Assembly: GCA_030598625.1 (NCBI GenBank)
Contig: JAUVPO010000003.1
Location: 1 to 26,015 of the forward strand
Length of the DNA stretch: 26,015 bases
Origin: Deferribacteres bacterium
GTDB lineage: Bacteria > Nitrospirota > Thermodesulfovibrionia > UBA6902
Direction of reading: 5' to 3'
Position numbers and translations under genes: made by a program. This document shows positions 13,259 through 21,513 of this stretch, in pieces. The stretch's first letter is position 1. The number at the start of each line of letters is the position of its first letter. Under the pieces are notes generated by a model, which saw only the letters and a program-made list of their open reading frames with translations, did not search any database and was not told the origin of the DNA.

Positions 13259-14842
13259 TTAACGTCCGAGGTTTTCTATTTTATTTTCAATCCTATCCCT
13301 GAGCCCTTTTTCTTTTTCATGAAACTCAAGAGATTTTTCCCATGCCTTTGTCGCAGCCTCTTTATTATCCATCTTTTCATAGACATCGCCTAAGTGCTCA
13401 AAGATTATCGGGTCGTCATTTTCGATCTCGGAAGCCTTCTTTATCTCCTTCAATGCTTCGCTATACATCCCCCTTTTATAATAAACCCATCCGAGACTGT
13501 CACGAATATAACCGCTATCAGGGGCTAATTCAACCGCCTTTTTTACAAGATCCAGCGCCTCATCAAGATTAATGCCCTTATCCGCATATGTGTACCCCAA
13601 ATAATTCAATGCCTCTACGTGGTCCGGATTGATTTTTAAAGTTTTCTTCAAATAAGAAAACATTTCCTCAAATCTGTTCATCTTTTCATAGACGACAGCA
13701 AGGTTGAAAATAATTTCATCATCCTCGGGCGCAATAGCAAGGGCTTTATTGAGCGTCTCTTCCGCCTTTGCATAATCTTCTTTCTGAATATACAGTTGAC
13801 CAAAGTATAAATATACATCCGGGTTTTCAGGTAAAAGTTTCACGAGAGATTCAAACTGTTCTATTGCCTCGTCATATTTCTTCATTACCCTGAGAATCTT
13901 CCCAAACAAAAACACGGCGTTTACATTTTCAGGCTCTGCAGAAACGATCTTGCGCAGCTCTTTCTCAGCCTTTTCAAACTCTTCGTTATCCACATATATG
14001 CTTGCAAGCATCTCGAGGACTTTCAGATTATCCGGATCAGCCTCCGCAATCTCCGTAAGTTGTTCTATGACCTTATCAATCAATCCTTTTTTAAAATATA
14101 ACCTGATAAGCCTCTTCCTCAACTCCAGGTCATGCGCATGGGAAGTGACAGATCTTTCATAATTTAAAATAGCATTATCTAAGTCCTCAATAGATTCATA
14201 AGCTACCCCCAGCAGATAAAAACCATCCCATAAAGACGGATTCAATTCAACGGCCTTTTGAAGCTCCACGATCGCCTTTCCGTATTCTTCCTTCTCCACG
14301 TAAATCCTTCCGAGATAATATCTCGCCATGACATTAAAGGCATCTATTTTAATCACCTTTTTCAATGTCTTTATTGCATTGTCAATCTTATCATCAAGTG
14401 TATAGAGGTAAGCAAGATGTATGTAAGTTTGCGTTTTTTCAGGGTCGATTTCCAGCAATCTTTCATATACACTAATCGCTTTTTGATAGTCTTTCCTGCT
14501 GATATACAGCTTTGCCAACAATGTAAATGCGGGCTCATACTCGGGAGATTTAGTAACCACATCCTCTGCAATCTTAATTGCATCATCTATCCTCTCCATC
14601 CTCAGATATACCTCACTGATTTCGGTTTTCAGATAATCTGAGTCAGGAGATTCTTTGAGGGCAAGTTTCAGTTTTTTTAACGCTTCATCCCAGTCGCCTG
14701 AAAGTTCAGCCTCAACAGCAAGGATGTAATTATAGTCGGATTCTTCTGAATAAACGGTTTCCACCGCCTTACTCGAAACAGCACACGACCCGAGCAACAA
14801 TGCCATGAACAACAAAGCATAACATTTCATCTCAAACTTCAT
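13259..14842 (-). CDS. TPR-repeat lipoprotein
   Basis: A 527-aa protein with a lipoprotein signal peptide: hydrophobic core LLFMALLLGSC, lipobox LGSC with Cys20. It is followed almost entirely by tetratricopeptide repeats, about thirteen 34-residue units (for example 'AYLYTLDDKIDNAIKTLKKVIKID', 'YYLGRIYVEKEEYGKAIVELQKAVEL'). Lipid anchoring in the outer membrane or periplasmic face and a scaffold role in envelope assembly are inferred from architecture. The ATG at 14842 coincides with the transcription start predicted from the candidate promoter, so the message may be leaderless, or translation may begin at the ATG at 14830 (fifth residue). It heads the minus-strand run containing ispE. Confidence 0.85.
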   Translation of the reverse strand: MKFEMKCYALLFMALLLGSCAVSSKAVETVYSEESDYNYILAVEAELSGDWDEALKKLKLALKESPDSDYLKTEISEVYLRMERIDDAIKIAEDVVTKSPEYEPAFTLLAKLYISRKDYQKAISVYERLLEIDPEKTQTYIHLAYLYTLDDKIDNAIKTLKKVIKIDAFNVMARYYLGRIYVEKEEYGKAIVELQKAVELNPSLWDGFYLLGVAYESIEDLDNAILNYERSVTSHAHDLELRKRLIRLYFKKGLIDKVIEQLTEIAEADPDNLKVLEMLASIYVDNEEFEKAEKELRKIVSAEPENVNAVFLFGKILRVMKKYDEAIEQFESLVKLLPENPDVYLYFGQLYIQKEDYAKAEETLNKALAIAPEDDEIIFNLAVVYEKMNRFEEMFSYLKKTLKINPDHVEALNYLGYTYADKGINLDEALDLVKKAVELAPDSGYIRDSLGWVYYKRGMYSEALKEIKKASEIENDDPIIFEHLGDVYEKMDNKEAATKAWEKSLEFHEKEKGLRDRIENKIENLGR

Positions 14843-14848
14843 GGAATT

Positions 14849-14878
14849 ATTATGTCATAAAGAAAAGCCTATTGACAA
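14849..14878 (-). promoter_or_regulatory. Candidate sigma-70 promoter for the TPR gene
   Basis: On the minus strand TTGTCA (14873-14878) and CATAAT (14849-14854), each 5/6, are 18 bases apart. Predicted transcription start is about 14842, at or next to the annotated ATG. Confidence 0.5.
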
Positions 14879-14925
14879 TCTCCCCTTAAACCTCTATGAA
14901 TTTTATCTGCTGAATCAACGCACAG

Positions 14926-14955
14926 TTGCCAAATACAAAGACTAAATGCTAAATT
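14926..14955 (+). promoter_or_regulatory. Candidate promoter for the heptose kinase gene
   Basis: TTGCCA (14926-14931, 5/6) and TAAATT (14950-14955, 4/6) are 18 bases apart, giving a start near 14962 and a ~100-base leader. It lies in the 220-bp divergent region between the TPR gene and the kinase gene. Confidence 0.35.
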
Positions 14956-15062
14956 TACTGGAATAAAACTAACCCCGATAACGCGGACATTGCTCATAAA
15001 TTCGCATTCTTTTCAAAAAATGCAACAGATAAACAACGTCCGTATTATCGATTGAATTTTTC

Positions 15063-16049
15063 ATGCTTACAGAAAACATTAAAAATATATTTAAAAAATT
15101 CGACGGCACCGGAATCCTTGTTATCGGCGACCTTATGGTTGATCATTATATCTGGGGGAAAGTTAAAAGGATATCCCCCGAGGCCCCCGTTCCCGTGGTC
15201 GAAGTGGAGAAAGAAAATCTGCTGTTAGGCGGTTCCGCAAATGTGGCCCATAATATATTATCTCTGGGCGGGAAGGTCTTTATTACAGGGACCGTAGGCA
15301 GTGACGATACGGGAAAGCTTTTGATATACAAGCTCCTTGAAAAAGGGTTTAACACGGATGGCATCGTTATAGACGGGAACAGACCCACCACCGTAAAGAC
15401 CAGGGTGATTGCACACAGTCAACAGATGGTCCGTTTTGACAGGGAAATCAAATCCGATATCAGCAAGCCGACCTTATCATTAATCCTTGACTATGTAACA
15501 TCATGCCTGCCGGATATAAAAGGCATAATCATTTCAGATTATTCCAAGGGATTAATAACAAAGACACTCATTAAAAAACTCCTTAATCTTACAAAATCAA
15601 AAATATTTATTGCAGTTGATCCAAAGATCGGTCACTTCGATTATTATAAAGGGGCAAGTCTCATAACCCCGAATGTTAATGAGGCGTCTTTTGCCTCAAG
15701 CATTGATATAAAAGATGACAAAACGTTAGCTGAGGCAGGGAATAAGCTTCTTAAGAAACTGCTATGCAGGGCAGTGATAATAACAAGAGGAGATGAAGGG
15801 ATGTCCCTTTTTGAAAAAAGCGGCAAGATCACCCATATCCCCACCTGCGCTCGCGAGGTATATGATGTAAGCGGAGCAGGAGACACGGTCATCTCTGCTT
15901 TAACACTCTGCCATTCAGCGGGCGCAGCATTAGAAGACGCCGCCATCATAGCAAATCATGCCGCGGGAGTTGTCGTAGGCAAAGTAGGAACTGCCGTCGC
16001 AACCCGACAGGAGATATTAGAAAATATGAAAACATGCAAACCGCTTTAG
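15063..16049 (+). CDS. rfaE1: D-glycero-beta-D-manno-heptose-7-phosphate kinase
   Basis: A 328-aa PfkB/ribokinase-family kinase. It makes D-glycero-beta-D-manno-heptose 1,7-bisphosphate in the ADP-heptose pathway for LPS inner core. Diagnostic motifs are 'ILVIGDLMVDHYIWGKVKRISPEAPVPVVEV', 'LLGGSANVAHNILSLGG', 'ISDYSKGLIT' and the PfkB signature 'DVSGAGDTVISAL' with the catalytic Asp near residue 272. Only the kinase domain is present; the adenylyltransferase half (RfaE2) of bifunctional HldE is absent and must be encoded elsewhere. It supports a Gram-negative with LPS. There is no good Shine-Dalgarno before the ATG. Confidence 0.92.
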   Translation: MLTENIKNIFKKFDGTGILVIGDLMVDHYIWGKVKRISPEAPVPVVEVEKENLLLGGSANVAHNILSLGGKVFITGTVGSDDTGKLLIYKLLEKGFNTDGIVIDGNRPTTVKTRVIAHSQQMVRFDREIKSDISKPTLSLILDYVTSCLPDIKGIIISDYSKGLITKTLIKKLLNLTKSKIFIAVDPKIGHFDYYKGASLITPNVNEASFASSIDIKDDKTLAEAGNKLLKKLLCRAVIITRGDEGMSLFEKSGKITHIPTCAREVYDVSGAGDTVISALTLCHSAGAALEDAAIIANHAAGVVVGKVGTAVATRQEILENMKTCKPL

Positions 16050-16095
16050 AGTATGCATTGGAATTTTTCAATTAATAAAGGAGAGAGACATTACA

Positions 16096-17289
16096 ATGAG
16101 ACTATCACCAAGAACAAAAGCAATTAAACCGTCACCCACACTCACCATGAATGCAAAGGCAAAGGCCCTGAAGGCCGCCGGCGAAGACATTATCAACTTT
16201 GGTGTCGGTGAACCTGATTTTGATACCCCTGACAATATTAAAGACGCCGCAATAAAGGCCTTAAAAGAAGGTTTTACAAAATACACCCCTGTCGGAGGCA
16301 TTGACGATTTAAAAATCGCCGTAATAGAGAAGTTCAAAAAAGACAACAACCTTCACTATGAAAAAAATGAAGTTATCATCTCGTGCGGGGCAAAGCACAG
16401 TCTTTACAATATTGCCCAGGCCTTATTCGGAGGCGGTGATGAAGTCATAATTCCCGCGCCGTACTGGGTCACGTATCCGGACCAAGTGTTATTGAATGAT
16501 GCAACGCCTGTTGTTATCGAGACTGATGAAAAAAACCTGTTCAAAATAGAACCGGAAATTCTAAAAAATAAATTATCAAAAAAAACCAAGGCGCTTATTC
16601 TGAACAGTCCTTCCAATCCGACAGGGCTTGGTTACGATAAAGCAAGCCTTGAAAAAATAGCAGAGATGGCCATTGAACACGATTTTTACATTATTTCCGA
16701 TGAAATATACGAAAAACTCGTCTATGAGGGTTTCAAACACATAAGCATTGCCTCCCTTGACAAGGAGATAAGGCAAAGGACTGTTGTAGTAAACGGACTC
16801 TCAAAATCACACTCCATGACAGGCTGGAGAATCGGGTTTTCTGCCGGCCCCGGGGATATTATCAAAGCCATGACCAATATTCAGAGCCAGTCCACTTCAA
16901 ATCCCACATCAATTGCTCAAAAAGCCGCTGTAGAGGCGCTGACAGGCACACAGGACTTTATTCCTAAGATGCTTACTGAATTCGATAAAAGAAGGAAATA
17001 CATGGTTGAGCGGCTTAACGGCATGGAAGAGATTTCATGCATAATGCCAGTCGGGGCATTTTATGCATTTCCAAATATATCAGCTTATTTTGGCCGGAAT
17101 TTTGATGGAAACGTAATAAACAACTCTCTTGACCTGTCCACCTATTTTCTCGAAAAGGCAAAAGTTGCCATGGTTCCCGGATCGGCTTTCGGCGATGACA
17201 AATATATAAGGCTTTCATACGCGACATCCATGGAAAATATTAAAAAAGGACTTGACAGAATCGAGAACGCCCTCGCGGAACTCAAGTAG
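16096..17289 (+). CDS. aspC: Aspartate aminotransferase (class I/II, PLP-dependent)
   Basis: A 397-aa fold-type I aminotransferase of the Ib subgroup (Thermus/Bacillus type), transferring the amino group between aspartate and 2-oxoglutarate. Motifs are 'FGVGEPDFDTPDNIKDAAIKALKEGFTKYTP', 'LNSPSNPTG', 'IISDEIYEKLVYEG', the PLP Schiff-base lysine Lys237 in 'NGLSKSHSMTGWRIGF', and the carboxylate-binding Arg in 'YIRLSYATS'. AAAGGAGAG precedes the ATG. Related enzymes also act on prephenate or other substrates, so the exact specificity is inferred. It lies 46 bases after rfaE1. Confidence 0.92.
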   Translation: MRLSPRTKAIKPSPTLTMNAKAKALKAAGEDIINFGVGEPDFDTPDNIKDAAIKALKEGFTKYTPVGGIDDLKIAVIEKFKKDNNLHYEKNEVIISCGAKHSLYNIAQALFGGGDEVIIPAPYWVTYPDQVLLNDATPVVIETDEKNLFKIEPEILKNKLSKKTKALILNSPSNPTGLGYDKASLEKIAEMAIEHDFYIISDEIYEKLVYEGFKHISIASLDKEIRQRTVVVNGLSKSHSMTGWRIGFSAGPGDIIKAMTNIQSQSTSNPTSIAQKAAVEALTGTQDFIPKMLTEFDKRRKYMVERLNGMEEISCIMPVGAFYAFPNISAYFGRNFDGNVINNSLDLSTYFLEKAKVAMVPGSAFGDDKYIRLSYATSMENIKKGLDRIENALAELK

Positions 17290-17358
17290 AATATAGAAAA
17301 AACTTTATTAATAAGGTAATATATTATAACCGCGCTAGAGAACAATAAAGGTGTTAAA

Positions 17359-17814
17359 ATGCATAAGCAGATGAAAATAGAAGGATTGTTATTTGATCCA
17401 AGAAGCAACATGTACATTCTTCTTTTGAAAGAAATCAACGGCACTGATACACTGCCGATATGGATCGGAAAGCCGGAAGCGGATTCCATTGCCCTTGCCC
17501 TCGGGAAAATAGTCACACCCCGCCCCCTGACCCACGACCTCATCAAAAATGTCGTTAGCGGCGTTAAAATGAAAGTGACAAAAGTTGTAATAACAGAGAT
17601 AGTTGACAACACCTATTATGCCGGAATTTATATAGACAGGGGAGACGGTTCAGAGATCCCCATCGACTCAAGACCCAGTGATGCGATTGCAGTAGCAATT
17701 AGGATAAACGCCCCGATTTTTGTGGACGACAATGTGATAGAACACAAGAATAACGACGAACTCGAAGACTGGTTGAAGAAATTAAAACCGGAAGATTTCG
17801 GGAATGTTATGTAA
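17359..17814 (+). CDS. Bifunctional nuclease (BFN/DUF151) domain protein
   Basis: A 151-aa protein of the BFN domain family (PF02577). Characteristic segments are 'LLLKEINGTDTLPIWIGKPEADSIALAL', 'RPLTHDLIKNVV', 'YYAGIYIDRGDGSEIPIDSRPSDAIAVAIRINAPIFV'. DNase and RNase activity has been described for a plant homologue, but the role in bacteria is not settled. It is 15 bases before recO and likely co-transcribed, fitting a link to nucleic-acid metabolism. Confidence 0.9.
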   Translation: MHKQMKIEGLLFDPRSNMYILLLKEINGTDTLPIWIGKPEADSIALALGKIVTPRPLTHDLIKNVVSGVKMKVTKVVITEIVDNTYYAGIYIDRGDGSEIPIDSRPSDAIAVAIRINAPIFVDDNVIEHKNNDELEDWLKKLKPEDFGNVM

Positions 17815-17829
17815 CTGACTTTGGCCTGA

Positions 17830-18600
17830 ATGTTAACAGGAACAGAAGGTATAGTTCTCAAGACACAAAAATACGGCGATGCCGACCTCATAGTAACCTA
17901 CCTAACATCCGACAGGGGAATAATCAACGCATTTGCCAAAAGCCCCAGAAAGACCAGGAGCAGATTCGGAAGCAGCCTTGAACCACTGACCCATGCGAGA
18001 ATATCGCTGTGGGGAAAAGAGCAGTCTTTACCCAGAATCACCCAGGCGGACATAATCAACTCTTTCCGGCAAATAAGAGATAATTTCCAGGATTTTATTA
18101 ACGCATCAAAACTTGTCGAGATGCTCATTTCACTGATACCCGAGGGAATTCCCAACAAGAGATTGTTTGCTTTTTTTCTCAATATCCTGAATTTTATAAA
18201 ATCATCGGGGCAGGAGACAAAAGAGGCTTTGCACCTGATCGCGCAGATCCGTCTGCTCACGGCAATAGGCTATGCCCCCAGACTGAAAGGCTGCGGAAAA
18301 TGCGGGACAAGAAGCCTTGATTTCTATCCTGATTCAGGGACAACACTCTGCGGCAAGTGTGCTTCACTACCGCTCGCAAAAGGGAAACCATTTATACGAA
18401 TTAATAATAAAGTCATTCATTTTTATACACACAGCATAGAATGGCCCATCAATATCTCAAACAGGCTCAAACCAAACCCGGAAACACTCACCGAACTTTC
18501 CGGACTGCTCGACAAACACCTGACCTATTTGCTCTCCAAAAAACTCCGGTCATCTGAGTTCTTGGCAGCAACAACCCGCCCCCGTCCGCGACCTTTCTGA
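17830..18600 (+). CDS. recO: DNA repair protein RecO
   Basis: A 256-aa RecO, which with RecR loads RecA onto SSB-coated single-stranded DNA in the RecFOR pathway. The N-terminal OB fold begins 'GIVLKTQKYGDADLIVTYLTSDRGIINAFAKSPRK'. A helical domain follows, and a zinc-ribbon segment 'CGKCGT ... LCGKC' lies around residues 154-177. Length and architecture are normal. The end 'RPRPRPF' is slightly unusual. It closes the housekeeping part of the plus-strand run; the next 467 bases hold no gene. Confidence 0.93.
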   Translation: MLTGTEGIVLKTQKYGDADLIVTYLTSDRGIINAFAKSPRKTRSRFGSSLEPLTHARISLWGKEQSLPRITQADIINSFRQIRDNFQDFINASKLVEMLISLIPEGIPNKRLFAFFLNILNFIKSSGQETKEALHLIAQIRLLTAIGYAPRLKGCGKCGTRSLDFYPDSGTTLCGKCASLPLAKGKPFIRINNKVIHFYTHSIEWPINISNRLKPNPETLTELSGLLDKHLTYLLSKKLRSSEFLAATTRPRPRPF

Positions 18601-19067
18601 CACCGTTCCCTTTCTCCGCATGAAACAGCTTTTTGTGTGCAAACAGCTATTTCATGACAGGAGCCTCTCTTTGGGCTGCGCCTGCTCATTCACAGGCCGG
18701 ATCGGTAACGCAAGTGCCCTTATTGCTGTAAGCGAGAAACGGGTAACCCTATTTCGCTAACTACTTCGAAAGTATAATCAAAAAGATTTTTTAATAATGC
18801 TATATTGAGAAACAAAGAACTTGCTTTTAACAGACGAATAAGAGAATGAGGAAATTGGTATTAATGTATTTAAATAAATAAATTCTTGTAATGTAAAATA
18901 TAATCTCCTGGCAAGGTTATGATTCTCTGTTGAAATGGACGTAAAGAGGAAAATATTTATTCTATAAGCACAAGAAAGAAGTTTATGATGGGATATTTTC
19001 TAATGAGAGGAATCGGAAATTACAGAAAGCAGTTCAGATTCAGGATTATATTCAGGAGGGGTGAATA
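18601..19067. other. 467-bp gene-poor gap with hairpins
   Basis: No protein gene longer than a few codons is supported except a possible 27-aa leader at its end. Structures seen are an imperfect hairpin CATGAAACAGCT (18619-18630)/AGCTATTTCATG (18645-18656) directly after recO, and a second imperfect hairpin at 18731-18758 (AGCGA...TCGCT around GGG-TAA-CCC). A long A+T-rich stretch runs from ~18780. No known riboswitch or ncRNA was recognised. It separates conserved genes from the signalling cluster. Confidence 0.5.
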
Positions 19068-19068
19068 A
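18985..19068 (+). CDS. Possible 27-aa basic leader peptide
   Basis: A short ORF (MMGYFLMRGIGNYRKQF..., ending in RRGE) whose TAA overlaps the ATG of the next gene (TAATG). It is rich in Arg, Phe and Ile. The upstream AAGAAAG is a poor ribosome-binding site. Stop-start overlap suggests coupling, but the next gene has its own strong AGGAGG inside this ORF. It may be chance. Confidence 0.2.
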   Translation: MMGYFLMRGIGNYRKQFRFRIIFRRGE

Positions 19069-19988
19069 TGGCAAAGAAACGAATCATGGTCGTTGAAGAT
19101 GAAGGAATAACCGCCATGAGGATACAAAGAAGCATGGAAGATATGGGATATACTGTGACATCAATAGTAATTTCCGGAGAGGAGGCTATTGAAAAGGCTG
19201 AAGAGGACAAGCCGGATTTAGTAGTTATGGATATTCTCCTGAGCGGTAAAATGAACGGGATTGAAGCCGCCGGGAAGATAAACTCCCGTTTCAACATCCC
19301 GGTAGTATATCTCACTGCTTACTCAGATGAAAAAATGATAAAGACTATTAAGAAAACAGAGCCCCTTGGATATATTATCAAACCCTTTGATGAAAGGGAA
19401 TTAAGAATTGTTGTTGAGATAGCCTTCTACAAGCATGAGATGGAGCGAAGGCTGAAGGAAGCTAAAGATGAATTGACAGAGAAAGTGAAGGAGCGTACAG
19501 CTGAATTACAATCCACAATTGAACGTCTTCAAAAGACGGAGAAAAAGCTGAGCATTCATGCTGAAGAACTTGCAGAAAGCAATACTGCCCTGAAAGTTTT
19601 ATTGAGACAAAGGGAGAAGGACCAGAGAGAATTTGAAAATAACATTTTGTCAAATATTAAACATTTGATCATGCCCTACCTGGAAAAGCTGAAAAAGAAC
19701 AGGAGAATGTCAGATGAGCTTGTTTATATAAGCATTATTGAGTCAAATATGAACGATATAGTTTCTCCATTTTCAGCCAAGTTATCATTTCAATACATGA
19801 ATTTCACTCCAAGGGAAATCATGATAGCCGACCTTATAAAAGACTGGAAACAGGACAAGGATATAATGGAAATTTTAAATATTTCTTTTGATACAGTAAA
19901 AGCTCACCGTAAAAATATAAGAAAAAAGCTCGGTATTAATAATAAAAAGATTAATCTGAGAACAAAACTCTTATCTCTATCTGAATAG
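19068..19988 (+). CDS. Response regulator with C-terminal LuxR-type HTH
   Basis: A 306-aa response regulator. Receiver domain (1-122): acidic pocket Glu10-Asp11, phospho-acceptor Asp55 (VVMDIL), switch Thr83 and Lys105 (IIKPF). A long charged coiled-coil linker (about 122-200) leads to a GerE/LuxR-type HTH at about 245-300 ('FTPREIMIADLIKDWKQDKDIMEILNISFDTVKAHRKNIRKKLGI'). It is expected to bind DNA when phosphorylated. The receiver plus first coiled-coil part is closely similar to the receiver of the hybrid kinase at 23312. AGGAGG precedes the start. It opens the signalling cluster but is separated from the next gene by ~200 bases, so it may have its own transcript. Confidence 0.88.
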   Translation: MAKKRIMVVEDEGITAMRIQRSMEDMGYTVTSIVISGEEAIEKAEEDKPDLVVMDILLSGKMNGIEAAGKINSRFNIPVVYLTAYSDEKMIKTIKKTEPLGYIIKPFDERELRIVVEIAFYKHEMERRLKEAKDELTEKVKERTAELQSTIERLQKTEKKLSIHAEELAESNTALKVLLRQREKDQREFENNILSNIKHLIMPYLEKLKKNRRMSDELVYISIIESNMNDIVSPFSAKLSFQYMNFTPREIMIADLIKDWKQDKDIMEILNISFDTVKAHRKNIRKKLGINNKKINLRTKLLSLSE

Positions 19989-20196
19989 GTAATATTATAT
20001 TACCCTTATATTGCCAATCAATTACCCTCCAATTTTTCATTACATGTTATAAAATTATAAAGTATATTTGCTATATATGTATATGGAAATGTGATGAAAT
20101 TAAGACTGGGAGCAGATATTCTAAATCAGCGGATAGAAAACGGACTATCCACCTAAGAGTCAACCTTTTGATTTTTGCAGGTTTAATTCTAAGGGT

Positions 20197-20403
20197 ATGA
20201 ACCAAATCGAGAAACAGGTTTTAGAAGTTCTGCATAATTTAAACTGGTTAATGGAGCCGCATAACAGCTATGCAGAATTGGTGGAAATAAAAGGCCTCGA
20301 AGTAGTAATACGTTGTGTCGGAGCCTGTATTGAATGTGAAACCGATTGCATAGGAGTAGCTTTCAAAGAGAGAATGCCCACCATTCAACTGATCCGTCAG
20401 TGA
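20197..20403 (+). CDS. Small NifU-like (Fe-S scaffold-type) protein
   Basis: A 68-aa protein resembling the NifU C-terminal domain: an amphipathic helix, 'LVEIKGLEVVIRCVGACIECETDCIGVAFKERMPTIQLIR', with Cys40, Cys44, Cys47 and Cys51. The CxxC (44/47) matches the cluster-binding pair of NifU-type proteins, while the flanking Cys40 and Cys51 are extra. It may bind an Fe-S cluster and act as a small scaffold or redox sensor. Its Shine-Dalgarno (AAGGG) is very close to the ATG. It lies between two signalling genes with no other Fe-S assembly genes nearby. Confidence 0.65.
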   Translation: MNQIEKQVLEVLHNLNWLMEPHNSYAELVEIKGLEVVIRCVGACIECETDCIGVAFKERMPTIQLIRQ

Positions 20404-20499
20404 CCGGATATCAAGAAAATAGAGTTTTTAAAGAATAATCAATATTTTTTTACGTGAAATATTATTTGCAATGGAAAAGGAACATAAAAGTGAGGAATC

Positions 20500-21513
20500 A
20501 TGTCTAAACGATTATTAATTAGAGCCCTAATCATTGTAGCTATTTTAGCAGTCGGAACATTTATTTGGTTTACTCAAACAACATTTCAAAAGACTGTTAC
20601 GTCACTTAGAAAAATATCCATTGCAACAATCCCTTTTTCATATACAGGCTATTCTGTTTATGTAGCCATTGAAAACGGTTATTTTAAGGACAACGGCCTG
20701 GATGTTACTTTGACTTCTTATTCCACTGGTAAGGCAACCCTGAACGCGGTGATCGAAGAAGAAGCGGAATTCGGCGTTTCTTCGGAAACTCCGTTTATGC
20801 ATGCTGTCCTGGACGGCGCTGAAATATACGCATGCGCATCGATGATAACAGCCGAGAAACACCTGGGCATTGTTGCGCGAAAAGACAAGGGGATTACTAA
20901 AGCAGAAGACCTTGCGGGCAAAAAAATAGGCGTAACACCCGGTACAAACAGCGAATACTTTCTGGATACTGTTTTGCTCATGCACGGGATGTCAAGAGAT
21001 TCGATAAAGACCGTAAATATTAAACCAAAACAGATGTTTGATGCATTAATGAGCAGTGAAGTAGACGCGATAGCAACCTGGAACCCGCAGATGTTCAGGG
21101 CAAATAAAGAACTCGGGGGGGAAGGGACTACGATATACTCGGAAGGTATGTATTCGCCGTGGTTTATAATCGCTGCAAGAAAGGACTACGTAAAATCAAA
21201 TCAGGACGTCGTGGAAAAAGTACTCCACTCTCTTCTTAGCGCCTCAGATTTTATCCGGAATAATCATGTAGAATCAAATGAAATAGTCGCCCTATATCTT
21301 AATATGGATGAAACCCTCCTCAATGAGTTAAGCGCGGTTTATTATTTCTCAATCTCATTGGAACAATCCTTTATTCTGTCACTGGAGCATCAGACCCAGT
21401 GGGCAATAGATAATAAACTGACCGATCAGGTCCTGATCCCCAATTATGTGGATTATATCTATACTGAAGGACTGGAGTCGGTAAGACCCGGTGCGGTAAC
21501 AATTATAAGATGA
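20500..21513 (+). CDS. NMT1/SsuA-type substrate-binding protein
   Basis: A 337-aa periplasmic binding protein of the NMT1/THI5/SsuA/NrtA type (ABC substrate-binding clade). An uncleaved-looking N-terminal hydrophobic segment (about 5-24) could anchor it in the inner membrane; no lipobox is seen. The two-lobe fold is recognisable: 'ATIPFSYTGYSVYVAIENGYFKDNGLDVTL', 'GKATLNAVIEEEAEFGVSSETPFMHAVLDGAEI', 'DLAGKKIGVTPGTNSEYFLDTVLLMHGM', 'VDAIATWNPQMFRA'. Known relatives bind nitrate, sulfonates, thiamine precursors or riboflavin; the ligand here is unknown. No permease or ATPase gene is present. Its stop overlaps the start of the histidine kinase (ATGA), so it is probably the kinase's sensory partner. 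Confidence 0.85.
   Translation: MSKRLLIRALIIVAILAVGTFIWFTQTTFQKTVTSLRKISIATIPFSYTGYSVYVAIENGYFKDNGLDVTLTSYSTGKATLNAVIEEEAEFGVSSETPFMHAVLDGAEIYACASMITAEKHLGIVARKDKGITKAEDLAGKKIGVTPGTNSEYFLDTVLLMHGMSRDSIKTVNIKPKQMFDALMSSEVDAIATWNPQMFRANKELGGEGTTIYSEGMYSPWFIIAARKDYVKSNQDVVEKVLHSLLSASDFIRNNHVESNEIVALYLNMDETLLNELSAVYYFSISLEQSFILSLEHQTQWAIDNKLTDQVLIPNYVDYIYTEGLESVRPGAVTIIR

Noticed and set aside
17142..17612. 156-aa open frame antisense to aspC/BFN genes
   Set aside because: Spans two conserved sense genes and has no recognisable domain.
20500..21513. Binding protein as part of a complete ABC importer
   Set aside because: No permease or ATPase gene is found on either side within the window; it is coupled to a kinase instead.
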